This document shows, in pieces, positions 17,163-25,347 of a stretch of DNA of 53,645 nucleotides. The notes under the pieces were generated by a model. That model saw only the letters and a program-made list of their open reading frames with translations, ran no database searches and had not been told where the DNA came from. A program made the position numbers and the translations under genes. Each line of letters begins with the position of its first letter. The first letter of the stretch is position 1. The DNA is from an uncultured beta proteobacterium (GTDB taxonomy: Bacteria > Pseudomonadota > Gammaproteobacteria > Burkholderiales > SG8-39): the NCBI GenBank assembly GCA_902826155.1, contig CADEDU010000005.1, forward strand, positions 24,784-78,428, given 5' to 3'.

Positions 17163-18482
17163 ATGGCTGTTTCACGTCGCAGGTTTCTGGTCGGCACAAC
17201 GCTCGCCACCACTTCGCTCGCGAGCGCGTGCGCGCCGTTCGTGAACACGCAATCCACGCGCACCGCCTTGCCGGCCTCGAAGGGCAAGAGAGTGGTCGTC
17301 GCCGGCGGCGGCTGGGGCGGCTTGACCGCCGCGCGCCATCTGCGCCTGAGCAATCCCGATCTCGAGATCGTCCTGCTCGAGCGCAACCCGGTGTTCTTCT
17401 CGTGCCCGATGTCCAACAAATGGCTGGTGGACATCATCGATACGAATTTCCTGATGCACGAGTATCTGAGCACCGCGTCGAAGTACAACTACACCTACAT
17501 GCAGTGCGAGGTCACCGCGATCGAACGCGACCGCAAGCGCGTGTTCACCTCGCAGGGAATGCTCGACTACGACTACCTGATTCTCGCCAACGGTATTCGG
17601 TACAACTACGGCGCCTGGTTCGGCAACGATCGCAAGGCGGCCGACTACACCAAAGCCAACTTCCCGGCGGCCTATATTCCCAATGCAGAGCACATCACGC
17701 TCAAGAAGAAGGTGCAGGCGCTGAACAAGGGGCACCTGGTGATGACGCTGCCGCCGCCTCCGCATCGCTGCCCGCCATCACCGTACGAACGCGCCTGCCT
17801 GCTCGCGTGGCACATCAAGAAGAACAAGCTGCCGGTGAAGATCACGATTCTGGATCCGAAGGACTCGCCCCGACCGATCACCACCGGCTTCCTCGACGCG
17901 TTCAACTTCCTGTACGACGACGTCATCACCTACGTGCCTAACGCGCGCATCAGGGAGGTCGATCCGTTCAACAAGGTCATCAAGGCGAGTACCGGCGACG
18001 TGAAGTTCGACGACGCGATCCTGATGGCGCCGCATCAGGCCGGTGACATGGTGTGGATGGCCGATCTGATCGCGCCGGACAAAGAGGGCAAGCCGACGGG
18101 CTGGGGCGCCGTCGATCCGCTCACCATGCAGGCGAAGGGTGACCCGAACGTATTCATCATCGGCGATGCGATTCAGGCGGTCTCGCCGCAGTTCGGCTAC
18201 TACCCCAAGAGCGGACACATCGCCAATCGCCTCGGACGCATCGTCGGCAAGCACGTGGCAGATCTGGCCGCGGGGCGGCAGGCCGGCCCTGCATTACCCG
18301 ACAACCTCTGCTATCAGCTCGTCAACGGTCAGCCGCCCGAAGCCATCCTGGTCGATTTCGGCTACAAGCTGGTCGATGGGGTGATCCATCAGACCCAGAA
18401 CGACATCAATGCCCGCAGCGGCAAGCTCGCCGCCGATGACTTCAAGTGGGCGCGTGCCATGTACGACGACATGTTTGCCTGA
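17163..18482 (+). CDS. Tat-exported FAD oxidoreductase, flavocytochrome c sulfide dehydrogenase-like (FccB/SoxF)
   Basis: A 439-residue flavoprotein. SRRRFLVGTT is a twin-arginine signal, and LASAC ending at Cys23 may be a lipobox. The FAD-binding motif VVAGGGWGG is near residues 45-53, and VFIIGDA near 330 is the second FAD motif. The redox-active cysteines of FccB are conserved: Cys203 in HRCPPSPYERA and Cys383 in DNLCYQ. Cys81 (FFSCPMSN) is also present. Known members oxidise sulfide to sulfane sulfur in the periplasm and pass electrons to a cytochrome c subunit. No cytochrome gene is adjacent, so the electron acceptor is unknown. The ATG at 17163 follows AAAGGGGG. Confidence 0.9.
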   Translation: MAVSRRRFLVGTTLATTSLASACAPFVNTQSTRTALPASKGKRVVVAGGGWGGLTAARHLRLSNPDLEIVLLERNPVFFSCPMSNKWLVDIIDTNFLMHEYLSTASKYNYTYMQCEVTAIERDRKRVFTSQGMLDYDYLILANGIRYNYGAWFGNDRKAADYTKANFPAAYIPNAEHITLKKKVQALNKGHLVMTLPPPPHRCPPSPYERACLLAWHIKKNKLPVKITILDPKDSPRPITTGFLDAFNFLYDDVITYVPNARIREVDPFNKVIKASTGDVKFDDAILMAPHQAGDMVWMADLIAPDKEGKPTGWGAVDPLTMQAKGDPNVFIIGDAIQAVSPQFGYYPKSGHIANRLGRIVGKHVADLAAGRQAGPALPDNLCYQLVNGQPPEAILVDFGYKLVDGVIHQTQNDINARSGKLAADDFKWARAMYDDMFA

Positions 18483-18531
18483 GAGGTGCCGCGCAGCCCT
18501 CGCTACCTCATACACAACGGAGAACATCATC

Positions 18532-19113
18532 TTGCAACGCCAACGACTCCAGCTATCCCGACTGCTGTTCCTGCTCGCCGTCATCGCCCTTGCCAGCGGC
18601 TGTGCCACCCGCCACAACCTGCCTGACGGCATGGGCGGCAAGGCGATCCTCGCGGGCAACGATCCGGTCTCGTATCACACCGCGCCCAAGCCGGTGAAGG
18701 GTGATCCGAAGATCTCCTCCGAATGGGACGGCGGCACCTACTACTTCGCCAACGCTGCCAATCGCGAGCTGTTCACGAAAAGCCCCGAGAAGTACGCGCC
18801 GCAATACGGCGGCTTCTGCGCCAACGGCGCGCCTTATAGCGTGCTGCTCGGAGGCGGGCCCGACGCCTACAAGATCGTCGACGGACGCCTGTACATGTTC
18901 AGCAGCCAGACCTCGCTCAACTACTGGGCGATGGACGAGAAGAAGAACATCGAACTGGGCGATCACTACTGGAAGACCGAGATGAAAGACGTCTCGAGCG
19001 CCTGGCTGCATTCGTGGTGGCGCATCCTGGCGAACAAGGTGCCGCACTACAAGACCGGCAAGGAGCAGGCGGCGGAGTGGGACGCCCGGCAGGGTAAGGC
19101 GACCAAGAACTAA
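18532..19113 (+). CDS. YHS-domain lipoprotein 1
   Basis: A 193-residue predicted lipoprotein. A short hydrophobic signal ends in the lipobox LASGC, followed by a YHS domain (LAGNDPVSYHT ... TYYFANAANRELF ... SPEKYAPQYGGFCANG). YHS domains are small metal- or heme-associated modules; the function of this periplasmic form is not established. The C-terminal half is unassigned. The start is taken as TTG at 18532 after CGGAGA. The next gene encodes a close paralogue, and three more lie at the end of the cluster. Confidence 0.8.
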   Translation: MQRQRLQLSRLLFLLAVIALASGCATRHNLPDGMGGKAILAGNDPVSYHTAPKPVKGDPKISSEWDGGTYYFANAANRELFTKSPEKYAPQYGGFCANGAPYSVLLGGGPDAYKIVDGRLYMFSSQTSLNYWAMDEKKNIELGDHYWKTEMKDVSSAWLHSWWRILANKVPHYKTGKEQAAEWDARQGKATKN

Positions 19114-19243
19114 TAGTCACCCGCACCAGACGATCGCAGTTGCCCGGGTCGGAGGCGAGTAGCATTTGCACCGGTTCCCGGTTGCACGGGAATACCGTTT
19201 GCCTCAGTCCTTCAACTTCGTCAGGAATCGGACCCGAACCAAC

Positions 19244-19798
19244 ATGACGCCCGCAATCAAATCCGCTCTCGGCCTGATCATCGTTGCCTTCCTGCTCGGC
19301 GGCTGCGCCTCGCGCAACATGCTGCCTTCAGGCGACGGCAAGGCCATGCTCGCCGGCAACGACCCGATCTCGTATCACACGCAGCCCGCGCCGGCGAAAG
19401 GCGATCCGAAGATCAATGCCACCTGGGACGGCGGGTTGTACTTCTTCGTCAACGAAGCCAACCGCGATCTGTTCACCAAGAGCCCCGAGAAGTACGCCCC
19501 GCAATACGGGGGCTACTGCGCCAATGGGGCGCCGTACGCGATCATGATGGGCGGCACGGCCGACAACTACAAGATCGTCAACGGCCGACTGTTCATGTTC
19601 GGCGACGCCAACGCACGCAGGTTCTGGGAAATGGATCAGACCGAGAACATCCGCTTGGGCGACCATTTCTGGGAAACCGAGATGAAGGAAGCGGTCAACG
19701 CGCCATTCCAGTCCTACAAGCGGCTCGTCTTCAAAGTGCACCACTTCAAATCGTACGAGCAGCTCGAAGCGGCGTGGCAGGCGCGGCAGAAGAAATAG
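19244..19798 (+). CDS. YHS-domain lipoprotein 2
   Basis: A 184-residue paralogue of the preceding protein. The signal ends in the lipobox LLGGC, then the YHS domain (LAGNDPISYHT ... SPEKYAPQYGGYCANG) and a related C-terminal region (IRLGDHFWETEMK). It is probably anchored in a membrane facing the periplasm. The ATG at 19244 begins the signal peptide; an in-frame start 78 bases upstream would add a polar leader and is unlikely. The similarity to lipoprotein 1 indicates tandem duplication. Confidence 0.83.
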   Translation: MTPAIKSALGLIIVAFLLGGCASRNMLPSGDGKAMLAGNDPISYHTQPAPAKGDPKINATWDGGLYFFVNEANRDLFTKSPEKYAPQYGGYCANGAPYAIMMGGTADNYKIVNGRLFMFGDANARRFWEMDQTENIRLGDHFWETEMKEAVNAPFQSYKRLVFKVHHFKSYEQLEAAWQARQKK

Positions 19799-19888
19799 CG
19801 GTACGGCGCGCGCCGTAGCGTCGCGCACTCGGATTGGCAGGGCGTAACACCGACCCACAGTCGGGGTGCCCAATTCAAAGGGGCTGAG

Positions 19889-20110
19889 ATGGACTGCGAC
19901 GACACCTGGGATGCAGGCGACATGGGCTGCGGCGATCTGGTGCTGCGCCTGCGCATGAAGCTGCGCGCCATGCCCGGCAAGACGCTCAAGGTGATCGCGA
20001 CCGACGCGGGCGCTCCGGCCGACCTTCCGTCGTTCTGCCGCATGACAGGCGACCAGTTGCTCCAGGTCGACCCGGCTTCGCACTCTTACTGGATCAAGGC
20101 GAAGGGCTGA
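19889..20110 (+). CDS. TusA-like sulfur-carrier protein with altered active-site motif
   Basis: A 73-residue protein with the TusA/SirA size and layout: an N-terminal active-site segment, then LKVIATDAGAPADLPSF and a final strand. TusA carries sulfane sulfur on the Cys of a CPxP motif. Here the motif reads MGCGDL, with Cys14 kept and both prolines lost, and a second Cys50 follows in SFCRMT. The same pattern (CGNG, then WCRMT) occurs in the N-terminal domain of the fusion protein at 28141, so this is a distinct subfamily and not a decayed gene. It is likely cytoplasmic. AAAGGGG lies before the ATG. Confidence 0.75.
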   Translation: MDCDDTWDAGDMGCGDLVLRLRMKLRAMPGKTLKVIATDAGAPADLPSFCRMTGDQLLQVDPASHSYWIKAKG

Positions 20111-20177
20111 CCGCAAGTCGGTCCTTCATCCGCACGCCGGTCGCGCAGCATCGGCAATCTCAAAAGGAGTGGGAACC

Positions 20178-20540
20178 ATGCCTGGGAAGTTCGTGATCAG
20201 TCTCACCTGTGCCAAAGACAACACCGACAAAGCCACAGTCGCATTCGTGGTCGCCAATGCCGCCGTCGCCTCCGACAAGGAAACGGTGGTGTTTCTGAAC
20301 ATCGAAGGGGTGCATCTGTCTCAGAAGGGCTACGCCGATTCCATCCACGAAGAGGGATTCGCACCGCTCAAGGAATTGATGAGCAATTTCGTGGCGGCCG
20401 GCGGCAAGATGTATGTGTGTTCACCCTGCTTCAAGAAGCGCAAGCTCGACGAGGGCAATCTCATCGCTGGCGCGGCGGTCGTCGGCGGCGCGAAGCTGGT
20501 CGAGTTCATGAGCGACGGTGCGCCCAGCATCAGCTACTGA
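20178..20540 (+). CDS. DsrE-family protein 1
   Basis: A 120-residue soluble protein of the DsrE/DsrF fold: it begins FVISLTCAKDNTDKATVAF, has a central VVFLNIEGV strand, and has CSPCFKKR at 81-88. DsrE-type proteins relay persulfide sulfur between enzymes in the cytoplasm through a conserved Cys, here Cys81 or Cys84. The ATG at 20178 has AAAGGAG at good spacing. Its position beside the TusA-like gene repeats the DsrE/TusA partnership known in sulfur oxidisers. Confidence 0.82.
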   Translation: MPGKFVISLTCAKDNTDKATVAFVVANAAVASDKETVVFLNIEGVHLSQKGYADSIHEEGFAPLKELMSNFVAAGGKMYVCSPCFKKRKLDEGNLIAGAAVVGGAKLVEFMSDGAPSISY

Positions 20541-20592
20541 TCGGCGAACTCGCCTCGAGCGTCGCCGCAATCTCTCAACCGAGGAATTCCAA

Positions 20593-20706
20593 ATGTTGAT
20601 CCCCAGTGCATCTCGCACCCGCCGCACGCTGCTGCCATTGAGCGCACAGCTTCGCGGTACCAGCGCAGGCGTGTGTCAGACGGGAGGATTTCATGACCGA
20701 CCGTAG
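20593..20706 (+). CDS. candidate leader peptide 2 (37 codons)
   Basis: ATG at 20593 lies seven bases after GAGGA. The peptide starts MLIPSASRTRR, has QLR at the same distance from the start as leader 1, and has a single Cys at position 28. Its TAG at 20704-20706 lies 14 bases inside the next gene, so translation of leader and binding protein are probably linked. The shared residues with the ORF at 9817 are far more than expected for chance, given different codons at several positions. Function as a regulatory leader is inference. Confidence 0.62.
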   Translation: MLIPSASRTRRTLLPLSAQLRGTSAGVCQTGGFHDRP

Positions 20707-21568
20707 AAACTTTCTGATCGGCACCGCGGGTCTCGCGAGTGTCGCAGCGCTGCGACCGGTCGTGGCGCAGTCCAAGAAGCTTCGATTCGGTGTCGGTCCG
20801 TTGCTTCCCAATCCCGAAGACACCAGGAAGGCCTACAACCCGGTCTTCTCCCACCTGGCCAAACAACTCGGCGCCGATTTCGATCTGGTTGCCACCACCG
20901 ACTGGGCCGGCATGGCCGTGGCGATGGGCTCGGGTCAACTCGATGTGGCGTGGATGGGGCCGTGGGGCTACGTGATCGCCAACAACTCCACCGGCTGCCA
21001 GGCGGTTGCGACAGCGAAGTACGACGACAAACCGATCTATTTCGCCATCATCATCGCCAAGCCCGATCTGCAGGTCGCCAAGTTTCCCGACAGCACCAAA
21101 GGCCGCTCTATCGCCTTCGCCGATGTTGGTTCCACCTCCGGCTGGCTCATCCCGAGCTACTACGCCAAGGAAGTGTGGAAGATCGATCCGAAGACGTTCT
21201 GGAAGTACAGCGAAGGCGCAACGCACGCGGCGAATGAGATTGCGGTGAGTGCAGGGCAGGTCGACATGGCCACCGATTTCGATCGCAATCGCAACGCCAT
21301 GATCGCGGCCGGACGCATCAAGCCCGAGTCGAACAAGATCGTCTGGCAATCCGATCCGCTGCCCAACGACGCCATCGCCTTGCCGCGCAACGCCTCCAAG
21401 GAGTTGCTCGCGCAGGTGCAGAAGGTGCTCACCGACATCACTGTCGACGAGGCGAAGACGCTCCTGCCCACGCGCTACACCGGCTTCGTGCCGGCCACGC
21501 ACGCGAGCTACGCGTCGATCGAGAAGGCCGGGCTCGCGGTCGGCAAGATCAAACCGCGCGCTGCATAG
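20693..21568 (+). CDS. PhnD-family substrate-binding protein 2, Tat-type signal
   Basis: A 291-residue binding protein. The N-terminus MTDRRNFLIGTAG looks like a twin-arginine signal ending near PVVAQS, which is unusual for an anion-binding protein. The mature part has PhnD landmarks: LDVAWMGPWGYVIA and the serine/threonine anion loop DVGSTSGW. It pairs with the permease and ATPase that follow. An ATG at 20693 follows GGGAGG. It is clearly different from binding protein 1, so importer 2 probably has another ligand or another affinity. Confidence 0.88.
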   Translation: MTDRRNFLIGTAGLASVAALRPVVAQSKKLRFGVGPLLPNPEDTRKAYNPVFSHLAKQLGADFDLVATTDWAGMAVAMGSGQLDVAWMGPWGYVIANNSTGCQAVATAKYDDKPIYFAIIIAKPDLQVAKFPDSTKGRSIAFADVGSTSGWLIPSYYAKEVWKIDPKTFWKYSEGATHAANEIAVSAGQVDMATDFDRNRNAMIAAGRIKPESNKIVWQSDPLPNDAIALPRNASKELLAQVQKVLTDITVDEAKTLLPTRYTGFVPATHASYASIEKAGLAVGKIKPRAA

Positions 21569-21585
21569 AACGTGAGTGCTGTCAC

Positions 21586-22398
21586 GTGAGTGCCGCTGAG
21601 CTCGCCTTGAAGGAGCTCGAGGCCCGCGGCCACGCCTGGTCGTGGCCGCGGGCCAAAGTCTGGCTCATCGTCGTACTGGTGCTCGCGTTCTACGCGATGA
21701 GCTGGTCGCTCACCAAGGTCGACCTGGAGAAGCTCGCGACCGGTTTGCCCAAGCTGTGGCATTGGATCGCCTCGGCTTGGCCGCCGAAGCTCGACGAGCT
21801 GCCGCTGATTCTGTTGCGTACCGCCGAGACAGTGGCGATGGCGGCGCTGGGTACGACGCTTGCCGTATTGCTGGCGATTCCGATGGCGATCCTGGGCAGT
21901 CGCAACATCACGCCGTTCCCGCGCCTTTACTATCCGGTGCGATGGTTCCTGAACGGTCTGCGTGGAATCGATTCGTTCGTGTTCGCGCTGTTGTTCGTCG
22001 CGGCCGTGGGGCTCGGACCGTTTGCCGGCGTGCTGGGCATCGGCCTGCACACCTGGGGCAGTGCCGCGAAACTGTTTGCCGATCACATCGAGAACGCGAA
22101 TCTGGGCGCCTTCGATGCGGTGCGAACTACGGGCGCGAGCCGGTCGACCGCGATCGCCTATGCGCTGGTTCCCGACGTATTGCCGGTGCTGCTGTCGACC
22201 TCGCTGTTCTGGTGGGAATTCAACGTGCGCGCTTCGACCGTTCTCGGAGTGGTCGGAGCCGGTGGCATCGGCCAGGAACTCAAGAACAGCATGGACCTGC
22301 TCGATTTCCCGCGGCTGTTCACGATCATTGCCGTCATCCTGATCGTCGTGACGGTGCTCGACCAGCTCTCCAGCTGGCTCCGTAAGAAGCTCGTGTAA
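21586..22398 (+). CDS. ABC importer permease, PhnE-like (importer 2)
   Basis: A 270-residue inner-membrane protein with about six helices, an EAA-type loop (RTTGASRSTAIAYALVP) and the PhnE hallmark GVVGAGGIGQEL near the end. It starts with GTG at 21586, shortly after the binding-protein stop. Its stop overlaps the ATPase start by one base (TAATG). Only one permease is present, so importer 2 is probably a homodimeric channel. Confidence 0.91.
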   Translation: MSAAELALKELEARGHAWSWPRAKVWLIVVLVLAFYAMSWSLTKVDLEKLATGLPKLWHWIASAWPPKLDELPLILLRTAETVAMAALGTTLAVLLAIPMAILGSRNITPFPRLYYPVRWFLNGLRGIDSFVFALLFVAAVGLGPFAGVLGIGLHTWGSAAKLFADHIENANLGAFDAVRTTGASRSTAIAYALVPDVLPVLLSTSLFWWEFNVRASTVLGVVGAGGIGQELKNSMDLLDFPRLFTIIAVILIVVTVLDQLSSWLRKKLV

Positions 22399-23198
22399 TG
22401 GCAAACGATGCCGCCGTGCTCGAGGGGCCGCCACGTGCGCAAAGCCATGCGGGCGATGCGATCCCGGTGCGCCTGGAGGTCGCAGGACTCACCAAGACGT
22501 TCGGTGCTCATGCGGCAATCGAAAACGTGAGCTTCGAAGTTCGATCCCGTGAGTTCGTGGCACTACTGGGTCCAAGCGGCGCCGGCAAGACCACCTTGTT
22601 CCGATGTGTGACCGGGTTGATGCAGCCCGATCACGGACGGGTGCGGGTCGCGGGCCACGACGTCGCCCAACTGCGTGGTCGAGCACGCCGCCACATCGGC
22701 ATCGTGTTCCAGCAGTTCAATCTGGTGAGCCGGCTGTCGGCGCTCGACAACGTGCTCGCCGGGCGTCTGGGTTACGTGGCGTCGTGGCGTGGCTGGTCGC
22801 GCCGGTTCGAACGGGCTGACCGGCTGCTCGCCATGGAATGTCTCGACCGCGTCGGCCTGCTCGCGCAAGCGACGCAGCGCGCTGATACGCTCTCAGGCGG
22901 TCAGCAACAGCGCGTGGCGATTGCGCGCGCCTTGGCGCAACAGCCCGACATCATCGTCGCCGACGAGCCGATCGCCAGCCTCGATCCGAACATCAGTGCC
23001 GGTATCCTCGAGTTGCTGCGCGGCATCTGTCGCCAGGATGGCGTAGCGATCGTGTGCAGCCTGCACCAGGTGCACTTCGCGAGTCAGTTCGCCGACCGGC
23101 TGATCGGCCTTGCAAACGGTCGGGTGCAGATGGACGTACCCACGGCGGATTTCGACGAGGCCATGGCGGCGCGCCTCTACGGCAATGAGCGGACGTGA
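22398..23198 (+). CDS. ABC importer ATPase, PhnC-like (importer 2)
   Basis: A 266-residue ATPase. Walker A is GPSGAGKTT at 58-66, the Q-loop is VFQQFNL near 103, the signature is LSGGQQQ from 165, and Walker B is IIVADEP near 185. The PhnC-typical SLHQVHFA H-loop follows. The N-terminal ~25 residues are a polar extension. The one-base overlap with the permease gene supports coupled translation. Confidence 0.92.
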   Translation: MANDAAVLEGPPRAQSHAGDAIPVRLEVAGLTKTFGAHAAIENVSFEVRSREFVALLGPSGAGKTTLFRCVTGLMQPDHGRVRVAGHDVAQLRGRARRHIGIVFQQFNLVSRLSALDNVLAGRLGYVASWRGWSRRFERADRLLAMECLDRVGLLAQATQRADTLSGGQQQRVAIARALAQQPDIIVADEPIASLDPNISAGILELLRGICRQDGVAIVCSLHQVHFASQFADRLIGLANGRVQMDVPTADFDEAMAARLYGNERT

Positions 23199-23221
23199 CT
23201 GAACGGGGAAGCGGAGCGACG

Positions 23222-23644
23222 ATGACAATCGATGATTGCAAGGGCCTGAGCACTGCCAAGGCGGTGTGGGACTTCACCACCGGCGATGCGCGTCGATTTC
23301 ACGACCGCGCGAGCCTGATGCTGCACGCCGCGCGCAGTTTCCGACAACAAGGCATCGCGCCCGATTTCGTGGTGTTGCTGCACGGACCGGCCACGAAGTT
23401 CGCGGCGCGCGATTTTCACGGATCCAGGTTCGCCGCGGACGACGCGGGCAATCTTGCCGAGATCCATGCGACCTTGAAAGCGCTCACCGAAACCGGCGGG
23501 CGGATCGAAGTCTGCGAGATTGCGATGCAACGTTCCGAAGTCGCGCGCGAGCAGATCGTGCCGTTCGTGCAGATCGAGGAGAACGTCTTCGTCAACAGCA
23601 TCGCGCTGCAGAATCGCGGCTACGCGTACATTCCGGTCGTATAG
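23222..23644 (+). CDS. DsrE-family protein 2 (COG1416-like)
   Basis: A 140-residue soluble protein with the DsrE-like alpha/beta layout: KAVWDFTTGD at the start, FVVLLHGPATKFA in the centre, then RIEVCEIAMQ with a single conserved-position Cys98. It ends with a tyrosine-rich YAYIPVV tail. Related proteins occur in sulfur-oxidation loci and are presumed persulfide carriers; some family members are not linked to sulfur. The ATG at 23222 has GGAG six bases upstream; a GTG at 23195 is the alternative. It sits between importers 2 and 3. Confidence 0.75.
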   Translation: MTIDDCKGLSTAKAVWDFTTGDARRFHDRASLMLHAARSFRQQGIAPDFVVLLHGPATKFAARDFHGSRFAADDAGNLAEIHATLKALTETGGRIEVCEIAMQRSEVAREQIVPFVQIEENVFVNSIALQNRGYAYIPVV

Positions 23645-23698
23645 CGGTCTGGCCGCCGAAGCGAGTCCGCGCCGTACTGCGTCGCACAGCGTCCATCC

Positions 23699-24505
23699 AT
23701 GATCGATCTGCTCCCGTCCCGCAAACTCTGGTTGATGCTCGCCGGCTATCTCGGTGCGCTCGGGCTGTGGTACGCAAGCGTCAAGTGGGTGCCGATCGCC
23801 TCGTTCACACGACTGCCCGATCCGGTCACGGTGATCAAGGAGTGGCTGGCGCCCGATCCCGCCTATGGCATCTCGATCTTCACCGCGGCCTATTACAAGC
23901 ATGTTGCGGCGAGTACGTTGCGAGCGCTGGCGGCTTTCGTGCTGGCGGTCGCGCTGGGAGTTCCGCTCGGCATCCTGATGGGTTGGAGCGCCCGATTCCA
24001 CGCCTACGCCTCAGCGTTGATCGGCCTGATTCGGCCGATACCGCCGCTCGCCTGGGTGCCGCTGGCCATCCTGCTGCTGCCGGCAGCGGAGATTGCGGTG
24101 GTCTACGTGACCTTCCTGGTCGCGTTCTTTGCCACGACGCTCAATACGCTGGTCGGCGTGAAGTCGATCGATCACGACTTCGTGCGCGCCGCGCGTTGCC
24201 TCGGGGCAAGCCGGCGCGATCTGCTGCGCGACATCATCGTCCCGGGTGCGTTGCCGCAGATATTCACCGGCCTGCAGATCGCGATGGGAGCCGCTTGGTT
24301 TTCGCTGGCGGCCGGCGAGATGATCGCCGCGCAGTACGGCTTGGGCTTTCTGATCATGGACGCCTACAACCTCATCCAGTACCCGACGATCGTGATCGCG
24401 ATGGGTACGCTCGGGTTGATGGGTTTCCTCTCGAGCGCACTCATCCGCTGGGTCGGCGAACGCCTGATGCGTTGGCGCGCCGATGCGATCGGGGGTGCGC
24501 GATGA
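23699..24505 (+). CDS. ABC importer permease, SsuC/TauC-like (importer 3, first)
   Basis: A 268-residue inner-membrane protein of the sulfonate/nitrate/taurine permease family. About six helices are seen, with IRPIPPLAWVPLAIL in the middle and the EAA-type loop AARCLGASRRDLLRDIIVPGALP. The final AEMIAA-like segment is present as AGEMIAAQYGLGF. It overlaps the following ATPase by four bases (ATGA). It should transport an organosulfur, nitrate or similar anion; the ligand is not defined. Confidence 0.92.
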   Translation: MIDLLPSRKLWLMLAGYLGALGLWYASVKWVPIASFTRLPDPVTVIKEWLAPDPAYGISIFTAAYYKHVAASTLRALAAFVLAVALGVPLGILMGWSARFHAYASALIGLIRPIPPLAWVPLAILLLPAAEIAVVYVTFLVAFFATTLNTLVGVKSIDHDFVRAARCLGASRRDLLRDIIVPGALPQIFTGLQIAMGAAWFSLAAGEMIAAQYGLGFLIMDAYNLIQYPTIVIAMGTLGLMGFLSSALIRWVGERLMRWRADAIGGAR

Positions 24506-25344
24506 CTGCGACAGTCGCGCCGCAGCACGGCGCGCTGTCGATCCGGCGCGCCGGCAAGATCTACGACCCGCACGGCGCGGCGGTCGTCGCGCTCGAGGAA
24601 TGCACGGCCGAGATCGCGCCGGGCGAATTCGTGGCGATCGTCGGTCCCTCCGGCTGCGGCAAGAGCACGCTGCTCAACGCGATCGCCGGTTTCGATTCGC
24701 TCACCGGCGGCGAGATCCGTCTCGACGGCGCCGTGCTCGCCGATTCGACGACCGTGCCGCGACCTGGGCCCGACCGCCTCGTCGTGTTTCAGCACGGCGC
24801 GCTGTTTCCGTGGATGACCGTGCTCGACAACGTCACCTATGGACCGACGCGGCAGAAGGTGCTGGCCACCGATGCCGCGCGCGCGAAAGCACTGCAGACG
24901 TTGCGCACCTGCGGCGGGCTCGATGCCGCGGCCGATCGCTATCCGGCCCAGCTGTCATCCGGCATGCAGCGCCGCGTCGAGATCGTGCGCGCGCTCATGA
25001 ACGAGCCGAAAGTGCTGCTGCTTGACGAGCCGTTTCGGGCGATGGACACCGTGTCGAAGGGCGCGATGCACCGGCATCTGCTCGAGATGCACGCGCTGTT
25101 TCCGAAGACAGTGGTGTTCATCACGCACGATCTGGAGGAGGCGATCTTCCTGGCCGATACCGTGTACGTCATGACCACGCGGCCCGGGCGGATGAAGAGC
25201 GTGCTGCGTGTGAACCTGCCGCGGCCGCGCACGCTCGACATGCTCACCTCGCGCGAGTACCTCGATCTGAAGCGGCAGGCCACCGCCGACGTGCACGAAG
25301 AAGCGCGCAAGGCGTTCGAGCGCGGCGAACGGGAACTTGCCTGA
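24502..25344 (+). CDS. ABC importer ATPase, SsuB/TauB-like (importer 3, first)
   Basis: A 280-residue ATPase. Walker A is GPSGCGKST at 48-56, the Q-loop is VFQHGALFPW, and Walker B is VLLLDEPF. The signature is LSSGMQRR, with Ser where most family members have Gly. Its D-loop region FRAMD also departs slightly from FGALD. The start is ATG 24502, overlapping the permease stop. The frame is open far upstream across two other genes, but that is a shadow. Confidence 0.92.
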   Translation: MTATVAPQHGALSIRRAGKIYDPHGAAVVALEECTAEIAPGEFVAIVGPSGCGKSTLLNAIAGFDSLTGGEIRLDGAVLADSTTVPRPGPDRLVVFQHGALFPWMTVLDNVTYGPTRQKVLATDAARAKALQTLRTCGGLDAAADRYPAQLSSGMQRRVEIVRALMNEPKVLLLDEPFRAMDTVSKGAMHRHLLEMHALFPKTVVFITHDLEEAIFLADTVYVMTTRPGRMKSVLRVNLPRPRTLDMLTSREYLDLKRQATADVHEEARKAFERGERELA

Positions 25345-25347
25345 GCC

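Noticed and set aside
20541..20566. Inverted repeat CGGCGA/TCGCCG just upstream of leader 2 as an attenuator stem
   Set aside because: It lies before the leader ORF, not after it, has a 14-base loop, and has no T run.
23236..24501. Open frame extending the first SsuB-like ATPase far upstream
   Set aside because: It covers the DsrE-like and permease genes in another frame, has Arg-rich shadow composition, and ATG 24502 has the proper ATGA overlap.
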